From Paraburkholderia phosphatilytica (GTDB lineage: Bacteria > Pseudomonadota > Gammaproteobacteria > Burkholderiales > Burkholderiaceae), in NCBI RefSeq assembly GCF_003443895.1, contig NZ_QQOA01000037.1:1-64000 (forward strand): DNA of 64,000 nucleotides. Direction: 5' to 3'. How positions within the stretch are numbered: the first letter of the stretch is position 1; the number at the start of each line of letters is the position of its first letter. The notes under the pieces are model-generated. The model made no database searches, was not told the origin of the DNA, and worked only from the letters and a program-made list of their open reading frames with translations. This document shows, piece by piece, positions 50,397-58,009 of the stretch. A program made the translations under genes and the position numbers.

Positions 50397-51287
50397 TCAG
50401 GTACTGGCCGCGTTGCCGGGCGCGCCCTTCGTCGTTCGTGCGGCAAGCTTCACCTTCTTCTTCGACTTCGTGCCGAAGGTTTCCGTCAGCCGGTCCAGCA
50501 CGATTGCGAGCAGCACGACGCCAAGGCCGCCTTCGAAACCGATGCCGATGTCGAGACGCTGGATGCCGCTCAGCACGTATTCGCCCAGGCCACCCGCGCC
50601 GATCATCGAAGCGATCACCACCATCGAAAGCGCCATCATGATGGTCTGGTTCACGCCCGCCATGATCGAGGGCATCGCGTTCGGCAGCTGGATTTTCCAC
50701 AGCAGCTGCGAGTCGGTGCTGCCGAACGAGCGCCCGGCTTCCAGCAGTTCTTCACGCACCTGGCGGATGCCGAGCGTCGTGAGCCGGACCACGGGCGGCA
50801 TCGCGAAGACCACCGTCGCGATCACGGCGGGCACCCGGCCGAGGCCGAACAGAATCACGGCGGGAATCAGGTAGACGAACGCCGGCATCGTCTGCATGAA
50901 GTCGAGCAGCGAGCGCAGGACCAGGCCCACGCGGCTGTTGCGGGCGCCCCAGATGCCGAGCGGTACGCCGACCACGAGACTGAAGAAGGTCGCCGCCACC
51001 ACGAGCGCGAGCGTCGCGGTGGTTTGCGGCCACAGGCCCATGTAGTTGATCGCGAGCAGCGCGATGCCGACGAATGCGGCGAACACGACACCACGGCGCC
51101 ACAGCGCGAGCGCGATGAACACGACCAGCATCACGGGGAACGGAACCGCGCCCAGTCCGGTTTCGAGCAGCTTGACGACCGCGCCCAGCGCGGCCGAAAA
51201 CGCATCGAAGCCGCCGCGAAAATGATTGAAGAGAAAATTGACGGCGTTCTCAGCGAACTGACCGATCAGCGACGACGACGAGTTCAT
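50397..51287 (-). CDS. proW: Glycine betaine/proline-type ABC transporter permease ProW
   Basis: A 296-residue inner-membrane permease with the binding-protein-dependent transport domain at ~85-270. The EAA coupling loop region is VREELLEAGRSFGSTDSQLL near 180, and MQTMPAFVYLIPAVILFGLG is near 133, both typical of ProW. About six helices are predicted, and a basic C-terminal tail. The start codon overlaps the proV stop (ATGA). It forms the channel of the ProV2W2X importer. Confidence 0.92.
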   Translation of the reverse strand: MNSSSSLIGQFAENAVNFLFNHFRGGFDAFSAALGAVVKLLETGLGAVPFPVMLVVFIALALWRRGVVFAAFVGIALLAINYMGLWPQTTATLALVVAATFFSLVVGVPLGIWGARNSRVGLVLRSLLDFMQTMPAFVYLIPAVILFGLGRVPAVIATVVFAMPPVVRLTTLGIRQVREELLEAGRSFGSTDSQLLWKIQLPNAMPSIMAGVNQTIMMALSMVVIASMIGAGGLGEYVLSGIQRLDIGIGFEGGLGVVLLAIVLDRLTETFGTKSKKKVKLAARTTKGAPGNAAST

Positions 51288-52576
51288 GCTGCCCTCCGTT
51301 CCATGACCTGTTTCAGGATCGCGCGGCAGGACACCACACCCGCGAGCTTGCCGGACGCATCGGTGACCGGAACGTCGTGCTCCTGATCGAGCGCGATGGT
51401 CGCGAGTTCATGCAGGTCCGCGTCCAGCGACACTGCCCTCACGTCGCGCAGCAGCGCTTCGCGCACCGACCGCGCGGCGGCCTTGTGCAGCGATGCGGGC
51501 GTAACGCAGCCCTGGTACTGGCCAGCTTCGTCGCACACATAGCCGCATTCCGCGCCGCTGTCGATCAGCTGGTTGAGGTAGCGTTCCGCGGGCGCGCCGA
51601 CGTCGCACGAAATCAGCTCGCGGCCGACGTTGGTCAACAGGCTCGACGCCTTCAGGAAACGCGATACGTCGACGTGGCGGAAGAAGTCGCGCACGTAGTC
51701 GTCCGCCGGCGACTGGATCAGTTCGGCCGGCGTGCCGACCTGGATCAGGCAGCCGTCTTTCATGATGCCGATGCGGCCGCCGATCTTCACCGCCTCTTCG
51801 ATGTCGTGCGAAATGAACACGATGGTGCGCTGCTCTTCTTTCTGCAGACGCAGCAGCTCCGTTTGCATCTCGAAGCGGATCAGCGGGTCCAGCGCGGAGA
51901 ACGCTTCGTCCATCAGCAGCACGGACGGGTTCACCGCGAGCGCGCGCGCCAGACCGACCCGCTGCTGCATGCCACCGGACAGCTCGCCAGGCAGCAGCTT
52001 TTCGTATGAACCAAGGCCGACACGCGTGAGCGCGGTCCGCGCGATCTCATAGCGCTCCGCTTTCTTGATGCCGGCCACTTCGAGACCGTACGAGATGTTG
52101 TCGAGCACCGTGCGGTTCGGCAGCAGCGCGAACGACTGGAACACCATCGCCATCTTTTTGCGGCGCACGTCGCGCAGTTCTTCCGTGGACATCGGCGCGA
52201 TGTCGCGGCCTTCCAGAATCACCTGGCCGGAGGTCGGCTCGATCAGCCGGTTGAGCAGCCGCACGAGCGTCGACTTGCCGGAACCGGAGAGGCCCATGAT
52301 GACGAAAATCTCGCCGGCCCTAACGTTGAGGCTGACGTCGTTGACCGCCACCATGTTGCCGGTGCGCTCGAAAATCTCGTTGCGGCCAAGGCCCTGGCGC
52401 ACCATTTCGGCAGCACGCTCCGGCTTCGGTCCGAAGATTTTCGACAGGTTCCGGACCGTCAGGATGTCGGTGCCGGCAACGGCGACCGATCGGTCTGCCG
52501 ACGCGACGTCCTGGGCGTCACCGATGGCGCCTTGCGGCACGACGTCATCGGGCATGAATGTCAGATTCGGGGTCAT
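51284..52576 (-). CDS. proV: Glycine betaine/proline-type ABC transporter ATP-binding protein ProV
   Basis: A 430-residue ABC ATPase. The Walker A is GLSGSGKST (near 100), Q-loop VFQSFALLPN, signature LSGGMQQRVGLARAL, Walker B VLLMDEAFSALDP, and switch His in FISHDIEEA. The C-terminal ~120 residues form two CBS modules (SCDVGAPAERYLNQLIDSGA, HDVPVTDASGKLAGVVSCRA) that sense ionic strength in OpuA/ProV proteins. ATG 52576 gives a ~35-residue N-terminal extension before the ATPase; ATG 52555 is a possible alternative. It is first gene of proVWX and diverges from the GbcA-type oxygenase gene. Confidence 0.93.
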   Translation of the reverse strand: MTPNLTFMPDDVVPQGAIGDAQDVASADRSVAVAGTDILTVRNLSKIFGPKPERAAEMVRQGLGRNEIFERTGNMVAVNDVSLNVRAGEIFVIMGLSGSGKSTLVRLLNRLIEPTSGQVILEGRDIAPMSTEELRDVRRKKMAMVFQSFALLPNRTVLDNISYGLEVAGIKKAERYEIARTALTRVGLGSYEKLLPGELSGGMQQRVGLARALAVNPSVLLMDEAFSALDPLIRFEMQTELLRLQKEEQRTIVFISHDIEEAVKIGGRIGIMKDGCLIQVGTPAELIQSPADDYVRDFFRHVDVSRFLKASSLLTNVGRELISCDVGAPAERYLNQLIDSGAECGYVCDEAGQYQGCVTPASLHKAAARSVREALLRDVRAVSLDADLHELATIALDQEHDVPVTDASGKLAGVVSCRAILKQVMERRAA

Positions 52577-53075
52577 TCTGTCATCCCAACTGGCGAGTTC
52601 AAGAAGTCGAAGCCTGCGAGCCGAGGTGCCGGTTCGCGCTGCATCCAGCCCGGGTTCCCGCCAGCCGAGGCCCGGCGCTGATTGCATGGCTTGCAGCGTA
52701 GCAAGCCAATTAACCCCCTCCAGCTACATTTTCTGAGCCTTTTCCCATACCTCCGGTAATGCATCGAAGCTGTGCAGCGTTGGCTGAAAAGCCGCACAAG
52801 CAACGGGAATTCGCCGGGAGCCAGCACCGGCGCGGCTCCGGCGTTAGCACCCACCCCGCCAAACCCGCCAAGGCACGCCTGGCGGGCAGTTCGAGGAAGC
52901 ACCGCGTCATAGGGAATGCCCTGGGCAGGGTCTTTAAAGCCCGCCATTCGCATAATCCAAAGTAATGTCTGACCGAAAATAAAGCGCGTTGACGCTCTTT
53001 TTCGTCACTCCAATACTGGATTGCGATGGCGGGACCCCACGAAGCCCGCACCCCCTTGAACGTTGGAGAGAGACC
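52577..53075. other. 499-bp divergent regulatory region between proV and the Rieske oxygenase gene
   Basis: There is no coding frame that looks real. It contains a hairpin CCCGCCA (52864-52870) with TGGCGGG (52880-52886), and a short AGCG/CGCT stem followed by CTTTTT at 52983-53002. The latter would terminate or attenuate transcription entering the oxygenase gene from the left. An AT-rich patch (TTTAAA and CATAAT near 52930-52958) may hold the oxygenase promoter. Sites for the GlxA-type regulator are expected here but I cannot identify them. Confidence 0.4.
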
Positions 53076-54332
53076 ATGTCCGAAGTGCAGCTCAAAACCC
53101 ATGGCGAATTGATCCGCAGCCGCCAGCCAGGTCATGGCATGCCCGGCGAACTGTTCGGCCGCCAGGACGTGTTCGACACGGACGTCGAGGTCTTTTTTCA
53201 CAAGCACTGGATTCTGGTCGGCGTGACGTCGGATGTTCCCGAGCCGGGCGATGTGTCGACGGTGGATATCGGCAAGGCTTCGATCGTCATCGTGCGCGAC
53301 GACGACGAGAACGTCCGCACCTATCGCAACGTGTGCCGGCATCGCGGCGCGCGACTGAAGGAAGCCGGCAAGTCGACCGTCGGCATGCTGGTATGCCCGT
53401 ACCACCAGTGGACCTACGACCTGGACGGCAGCCTGCGCCACGCCACGCACATGGGCAAAGACTTCGACACCAGTTGCCGCAGCCTGATTCCGGTACATAC
53501 GAAGATCATCGGCACGCACATCTTCGTGTGCCTCGACAACAACGCGCCGCAGGACATCGCGAAGCTCGAAGAGACGATGATCGCGCGCTTCGCGCCGTAC
53601 GATCTGCAAAACACGAAGATCGCGTTCGAGCAGGAGATCATCGAGCACGGCAACTGGAAGCTTGTCATCGAGAACAACCGCGAGTGCTATCACTGCGCGG
53701 CGACGCACCCGGAACTGACGGCATCGTTCCTGCCGGAAGACTTCGGCTTTTGCCCGGACAACCTCAGCGAAGAATCCCTGCTCGCGCTGGAAGACTACAA
53801 GTCGCGCAACGCGGCCTGCCAGGCGAGCTGGGAGCAAGACGGATTCGTTAGCAGCGCAGTCGAATGGCTCGACAAAGACGCGGTGACGCAGTTCAGAACG
53901 CAGCAGCTCGTGATTGCGGGCAATGGCGAATCGCAGACCATCAGCACCAGGGTGGCCAGCACGAAACTGTTCGGCAACCTGCAGCGGCGCGATCTCGGCG
54001 ACGTGCACCTGTGGACGCACAACTCATGGACGCACGTGATGAGCGACCATGCCGTGGTGTCGTACATCATTCCGCTCGCACCGGACAAGACGCTGGTGCG
54101 ATCGAAATGGCTCGTGCATGCCGACGCGGTGGAAGGCGTGGACTACGACGTGAAAGACCTGACCGAGGTCTGGGTCGCGACGAACACGCAGGACAAGCAC
54201 CTCGTCGAAATCACGCACGAAGGCACGCAGGACCCGGCGTATTCGCCGGGCCTGTTCTCGCCGTTCACCGAGACCTACGTGGACCAGTTTTCGCGCTGGT
54301 ACGCGGCCCGCCTGAACGCGCACGGCGTGTGA
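53076..54332 (+). CDS. gbcA: Rieske non-haem iron oxygenase alpha subunit (glycine betaine monooxygenase GbcA-type)
   Basis: A 418-residue ring-hydroxylating-type oxygenase. The Rieske ligands are CRHRGARL (near 87) and CPYHQWTYD (near 107). The mononuclear iron motif is NRECYHCAATHPEL (near 208). The sequence belongs to the GbcA/stachydrine demethylase branch that N-demethylates quaternary amines, giving formaldehyde. ATG 53076 has GGAGAG upstream. It diverges from proVWX. The partner reductase (GbcB) is not adjacent, unlike in Pseudomonas. Proline betaine instead of glycine betaine is a live alternative. Confidence 0.8.
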   Translation: MSEVQLKTHGELIRSRQPGHGMPGELFGRQDVFDTDVEVFFHKHWILVGVTSDVPEPGDVSTVDIGKASIVIVRDDDENVRTYRNVCRHRGARLKEAGKSTVGMLVCPYHQWTYDLDGSLRHATHMGKDFDTSCRSLIPVHTKIIGTHIFVCLDNNAPQDIAKLEETMIARFAPYDLQNTKIAFEQEIIEHGNWKLVIENNRECYHCAATHPELTASFLPEDFGFCPDNLSEESLLALEDYKSRNAACQASWEQDGFVSSAVEWLDKDAVTQFRTQQLVIAGNGESQTISTRVASTKLFGNLQRRDLGDVHLWTHNSWTHVMSDHAVVSYIIPLAPDKTLVRSKWLVHADAVEGVDYDVKDLTEVWVATNTQDKHLVEITHEGTQDPAYSPGLFSPFTETYVDQFSRWYAARLNAHGV

Positions 54333-54334
54333 GA

Positions 54335-55486
54335 TCACGCATGCAGCACCAGCTTCTGGATGCGCCAGTTGAGCAGTTCGGCCACGTAAAGCGTGTTCTC
54401 CGAAGGACACGCCATCTGATGGATCCAGCCGAACTGCTTCAGCTGCTTGCCTGATTCTCCGAGCACCCCCAGCACCTCGCCTTCGAGCGACAGCTTGTAG
54501 ATGCGGCCCGGGTACGCATCCGAGCTGTAGAGCACCTGGTTCGGGCCCGGGGAAATGCAGATCGCCCATGGCGAACCCGGCGCGAACGTACCCTGCGCGA
54601 GTTCGGCTTCGTCCGGCACGTTGCCGATCGCCGGCCGCGCACCTGCGGGAACCGGCACGTCGATCGTGAACTGCCTGAGGAACGTGCCGTCGGTATCGAA
54701 CACCTGAATGCGGCGATTGCTACGGTCTGCTACGTAGATGCGGTCGTTCGCGTCCACCGCGATGCTGTGCGGCGTATGGAACTGGCCCGGCCCCGTGCCG
54801 CGATCGCCCCACGACTTCAGCCAGTTGCCGTCCCTGTCGACCTTCGCGACGCGCGAGTTGATATAGCCGTCGCTGATGTAGGTGTTGCCCGCCTTGTCCC
54901 ATGCAACGTCGGTGACCTGGCGAAAGCGCCCCGGCTCGGCGGGCAGCGGCGGATTCGGATGCTTGAGCGGTCCTGTGGCTTCGTCCGCGGCTTCCTGCTT
55001 GCGGCCGAATACCATGTCGACGCGTCCATCCGGCGTGAACTTGATGACCATGTCCGAACCCTTGTCGGTCACCCAGATGTTGTCCTGCCGGTCCACCTTC
55101 ACCGTGTGCGCGAACGACCACGCATACAGGTTGTGCCCGATCTCGCGAATGAAGCGGCCGTTCGGCGCGAACTCCAGCAGCTGTGCGGCGGCCGCGCCGT
55201 ACGCCGGCCCCTTGCTGTTGCCGCGCGACAGCACGAAGATGTGACCTTTCGAATTGAAGGAGACGCCGGAGCACTCGCCGAAGTACATGTCGCGCGGCAA
55301 CTGCACCGGCTGCGGAATCGAATCGTAAGCGATGGTCGGCACCGCCGACTGCGCGCGCGCAAGCCCCGGAAACAACGCTAGCGCCGCAATGCCGCCGCTG
55401 GTCGCGGCCAGAAACTGCCGCCGGCTCAGCGCGCGTTGCCGCGCATCGCCACAGCATGGACAGAATACGGAATGCTGATTGCTCAC
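54335..55486 (-). CDS. Tat-exported NHL-repeat six-bladed beta-propeller protein
   Basis: A 383-residue protein. The N-terminal CPCCGDARQ (CxxC type) precedes a twin-arginine signal SRRQFLAATSGGIAALALFP, with cleavage near LARAQS at residue 46. Repeated blades follow, including NIWVTDKGSDMVIKFTPDG, NTYISDGYINSRVAKVDRDG and RIYVADRSNRRIQVFDTDG. It resembles the peptidyl-alpha-hydroxyglycine amidating-lyase-like propellers. It is expected in the periplasm; the substrate is unknown. GTG start with GGAGG upstream. It converges on the oxygenase gene with only 2 bp between stops. Confidence 0.85.
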   Translation of the reverse strand: MSNQHSVFCPCCGDARQRALSRRQFLAATSGGIAALALFPGLARAQSAVPTIAYDSIPQPVQLPRDMYFGECSGVSFNSKGHIFVLSRGNSKGPAYGAAAAQLLEFAPNGRFIREIGHNLYAWSFAHTVKVDRQDNIWVTDKGSDMVIKFTPDGRVDMVFGRKQEAADEATGPLKHPNPPLPAEPGRFRQVTDVAWDKAGNTYISDGYINSRVAKVDRDGNWLKSWGDRGTGPGQFHTPHSIAVDANDRIYVADRSNRRIQVFDTDGTFLRQFTIDVPVPAGARPAIGNVPDEAELAQGTFAPGSPWAICISPGPNQVLYSSDAYPGRIYKLSLEGEVLGVLGESGKQLKQFGWIHQMACPSENTLYVAELLNWRIQKLVLHA

Positions 55487-55565
55487 GTCTCCCCCTCCAT
55501 ATCACTGACGTACCGTTGAAAGAAGTCAGGCCGCGTGTCATGCAGACGGCGACTGGAGGGGGATG

Positions 55566-57485
55566 CTACCCCGCTTGCGACGTCAGCGCCTTCGACGCGG
55601 GCAACGGTGCCGACGGGTGGCGCACGAGCTCGCGAAACTGCTCGAGCGGCATCGGGCGCCCCGTCAGGAAGCCCTGCACGATGTCGCAGCCGGCATCGAT
55701 CAGCCATTCGAGCTGCGCCGGATGCTCGACACCTTCCGCAACCACTTCGAGATCGAAGCTGTGCGCCATCGAAAGAATCGCCGTGACGATCGCGCGGCCC
55801 TCATCGGGCAGGCGCTCGACGAACGAGCGGTCGATCTTCAGCGTGTTGACCGGGAACGCGTGCAGATACGACAGCGACGAATAGCCGGTGCCGAAGTCGT
55901 CGAGCGACAGGCTCACGCCGATTGCGCGCAGCCGCTGCATCGTGTCGATCGCCATGGACATGTTCGCGATCAGGAAGCTCTCGGTCAGTTCGAGTTCGAG
56001 CATCGCCGGCGCGAGCCCGCTCAAGCGAAGCGCGGCCGCAACGTCCGGCAGGAACGACGGATGCCTTAGCTGACGCGCCGACACGTTCACCGCCACCCGG
56101 TAACGGTCCGCGCCGGCCGCCGCATTCCACGTCGCCGCGGCCACGCATGCATGCTGCAATACCCAGCGCCCGAGCGCCACGATCAGGTCGCTGTGCTCCG
56201 CGATCGGGATGAATTCGGCCGGCGAGACGACGCCTTCCAGCGGGTGCGTCCATCGCGCGAGCGCTTCCGCGCCGACCAGCGCGCCGCCGGTGCAGCTGAA
56301 CTGCGGCTGATAGAAGAGTTGCAGCGCGTCATTGTCGAGCGCCTTGCGCAGTTCCGCTTCGAGGTACGCACGCCGCCGCGCGGCATCCGTCATCTCGGGC
56401 GAAAAGCGCACCACCATGTTCTTGCCGCGGCTCTTGGCCTGATATAGCGCGATGTCCGCGCTGCTGACGAGGCTCGCCGCGTCATCGCCCGCTTCCGGAT
56501 ACAGACAGTAGCCGACGCTCGCCGTGACGTTCATGTCGCGGCCCGCAAGCGTCACCGGCCGCCCAAGCGCGCGTGCCACGCTGCCCGCAACCGCGCCGAC
56601 CTCCGCTTCGTTCGTGCCGACATCGAGCGTGATCGCGAACTCGTCGCCGCCCATGCGGCTCACCGCGCCTTGCCCGTTCGATGCTTCTTTCAGCATCGTC
56701 GCGACGTGCTGCAGCAGTTCGTCCCCGGCGCCATGCCCGAGCGAATCGTTGATGGTCTTGAAGTCGTCGAGATCGACGAGGATCACGCCCATCTGCTGCC
56801 GCGTCAGTCGCGCCACGCGCAGGCGCTGATGCAGCGAATCGTAGAACGAGCGGCGGTTCGGCAGGTTCGTCAGCGGATCCGTCGATGCGAGGTATTCGAG
56901 TTCGCGCTCGGCGCGCGCCACGCGCCGGCGCATGCGGTTCATCAGTCCGGTCGAAATCCAGATCGCGCACAGACTCGCGAGACCGAGGAAGCACGCGTAG
57001 CGAGCCAGCTGCGCGCGAACCTGTTCGCTCGTCGCGACGAGCACCGCGAATCCGAGCAGGCGGCCGTTCTGGCGGATCGGCACTTCGACCGTGACGTCGC
57101 CCAGCGACAGCGCGCGGTTGCCCGCGGCGGATTCGAGCGTGCCTTCTTCGGCTTCCGCGCGGCTGATGCCTGCGCGCGCGTAGCGCGAGAAGAGCCGCCC
57201 ATCGGTCAGATAGACGCTCAGGCTCTCCACGTAGGGCACGTTCGCGAGCGAGCGCATCAGGTCCGCGGCCGCGTGCTCGTCGGAAAACATGATGGACGCC
57301 GTCACGTTCTCCGCGATCACCGATGCCTGCAGCGACGCATCGTCCGTCAGCGCGCTGCGCAACGACACCGCCTGATAAACGAGCAGCACGATGCCGATCA
57401 CGAAAAGCGCCATCGCCACGCTGAAGAAGTTCGCGCGGACGGTCAGTCTGACGGCGCTTTCGGTGCGCCTGTTTTCGGTCGTCAC
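55566..57485 (-). CDS. Membrane CHASE8-GGDEF-EAL protein (YfiN-like with added phosphodiesterase domain)
   Basis: A 639-residue inner-membrane protein. TM1 is at ~20-40, a periplasmic CHASE8-type domain at ~41-160, TM2 near 162-183, GGDEF at ~200-365 with intact SRMGGDEFAI and no RxxD I-site, and EAL at ~380-625. The EAL domain has GAEALARW, ELTES, DDFGTGYSSLSYL and VAEGVEH, so both cyclase and phosphodiesterase sites look competent. Canonical YfiN lacks EAL. The GTG start overlaps the yfiR-type stop (GTGA), so periplasmic YfiR control of its CHASE8 domain is likely. Confidence 0.88.
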   Translation of the reverse strand: MTTENRRTESAVRLTVRANFFSVAMALFVIGIVLLVYQAVSLRSALTDDASLQASVIAENVTASIMFSDEHAAADLMRSLANVPYVESLSVYLTDGRLFSRYARAGISRAEAEEGTLESAAGNRALSLGDVTVEVPIRQNGRLLGFAVLVATSEQVRAQLARYACFLGLASLCAIWISTGLMNRMRRRVARAERELEYLASTDPLTNLPNRRSFYDSLHQRLRVARLTRQQMGVILVDLDDFKTINDSLGHGAGDELLQHVATMLKEASNGQGAVSRMGGDEFAITLDVGTNEAEVGAVAGSVARALGRPVTLAGRDMNVTASVGYCLYPEAGDDAASLVSSADIALYQAKSRGKNMVVRFSPEMTDAARRRAYLEAELRKALDNDALQLFYQPQFSCTGGALVGAEALARWTHPLEGVVSPAEFIPIAEHSDLIVALGRWVLQHACVAAATWNAAAGADRYRVAVNVSARQLRHPSFLPDVAAALRLSGLAPAMLELELTESFLIANMSMAIDTMQRLRAIGVSLSLDDFGTGYSSLSYLHAFPVNTLKIDRSFVERLPDEGRAIVTAILSMAHSFDLEVVAEGVEHPAQLEWLIDAGCDIVQGFLTGRPMPLEQFRELVRHPSAPLPASKALTSQAG

Positions 57486-58006
57486 ATGACCCTCCGTGCA
57501 AGGCTCAGCAGTTTCGAGCTGAGCGACAGGTGTCGCCTCGACGCCTCAGTGTTGTCGATGTCGAAGCGCAGGTGATCGTCCTGCTCGATCAGCCGGATCA
57601 CGACCGGGCCGGGCATCATCGTGGCGTCTTCGGACACGATCAGCACCGGTCGGTCGGACGCGAACATCTCGCGCACGCCGGACGTCACGTCGTCCGGGCC
57701 GCTCAGCACGAGCACATTGCAATCGCCCTGCTGCCCCTTGTCACTCAGCGGCTGGAAGCGCCACGCGAGCGAACCGATCGCGCGGCCGTTCAGCGCCGCG
57801 AGTCCGTTGCGCAACGGGCTGTGCGCGCTCGCGCACACCGTCAGTTCGCTGCGGGCCGCGTCCGCCGGCCAGCGCGTGAACTGCGTGAAGTTGAAGATGT
57901 AGGCGGTTTCGAGCGCGAACAGATCGGTCTGCGCGTACGCGTGCCAAGTCGCCATCGCAAACGCGACGCATACGCAGACGGCAAGCCAGTTCCGGATCGG
58001 CTTCAT
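57482..58006 (-). CDS. YfiR-family periplasmic regulator
   Basis: A 174-residue YfiR (DUF4154) protein. The signal peptide is at 1-25 (ends WHAYAQ), followed by the family start ALETAYIFNFTQFTRWPADA and later GPVVIRLIEQDDHLRFDIDN. Two cysteines (CASAH and GDCNVLVL) are placed as in YfiR, where they form a stabilising disulfide. YfiR represses the diguanylate cyclase YfiN through its periplasmic domain. It is 3 bp after the TonB receptor and overlaps the GGDEF/EAL gene by 4 bp, making a receptor-regulator-enzyme operon. Confidence 0.88.
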   Translation of the reverse strand: MKPIRNWLAVCVCVAFAMATWHAYAQTDLFALETAYIFNFTQFTRWPADAARSELTVCASAHSPLRNGLAALNGRAIGSLAWRFQPLSDKGQQGDCNVLVLSGPDDVTSGVREMFASDRPVLIVSEDATMMPGPVVIRLIEQDDHLRFDIDNTEASRRHLSLSSKLLSLARRVM

Positions 58007-58009
58007 CGC

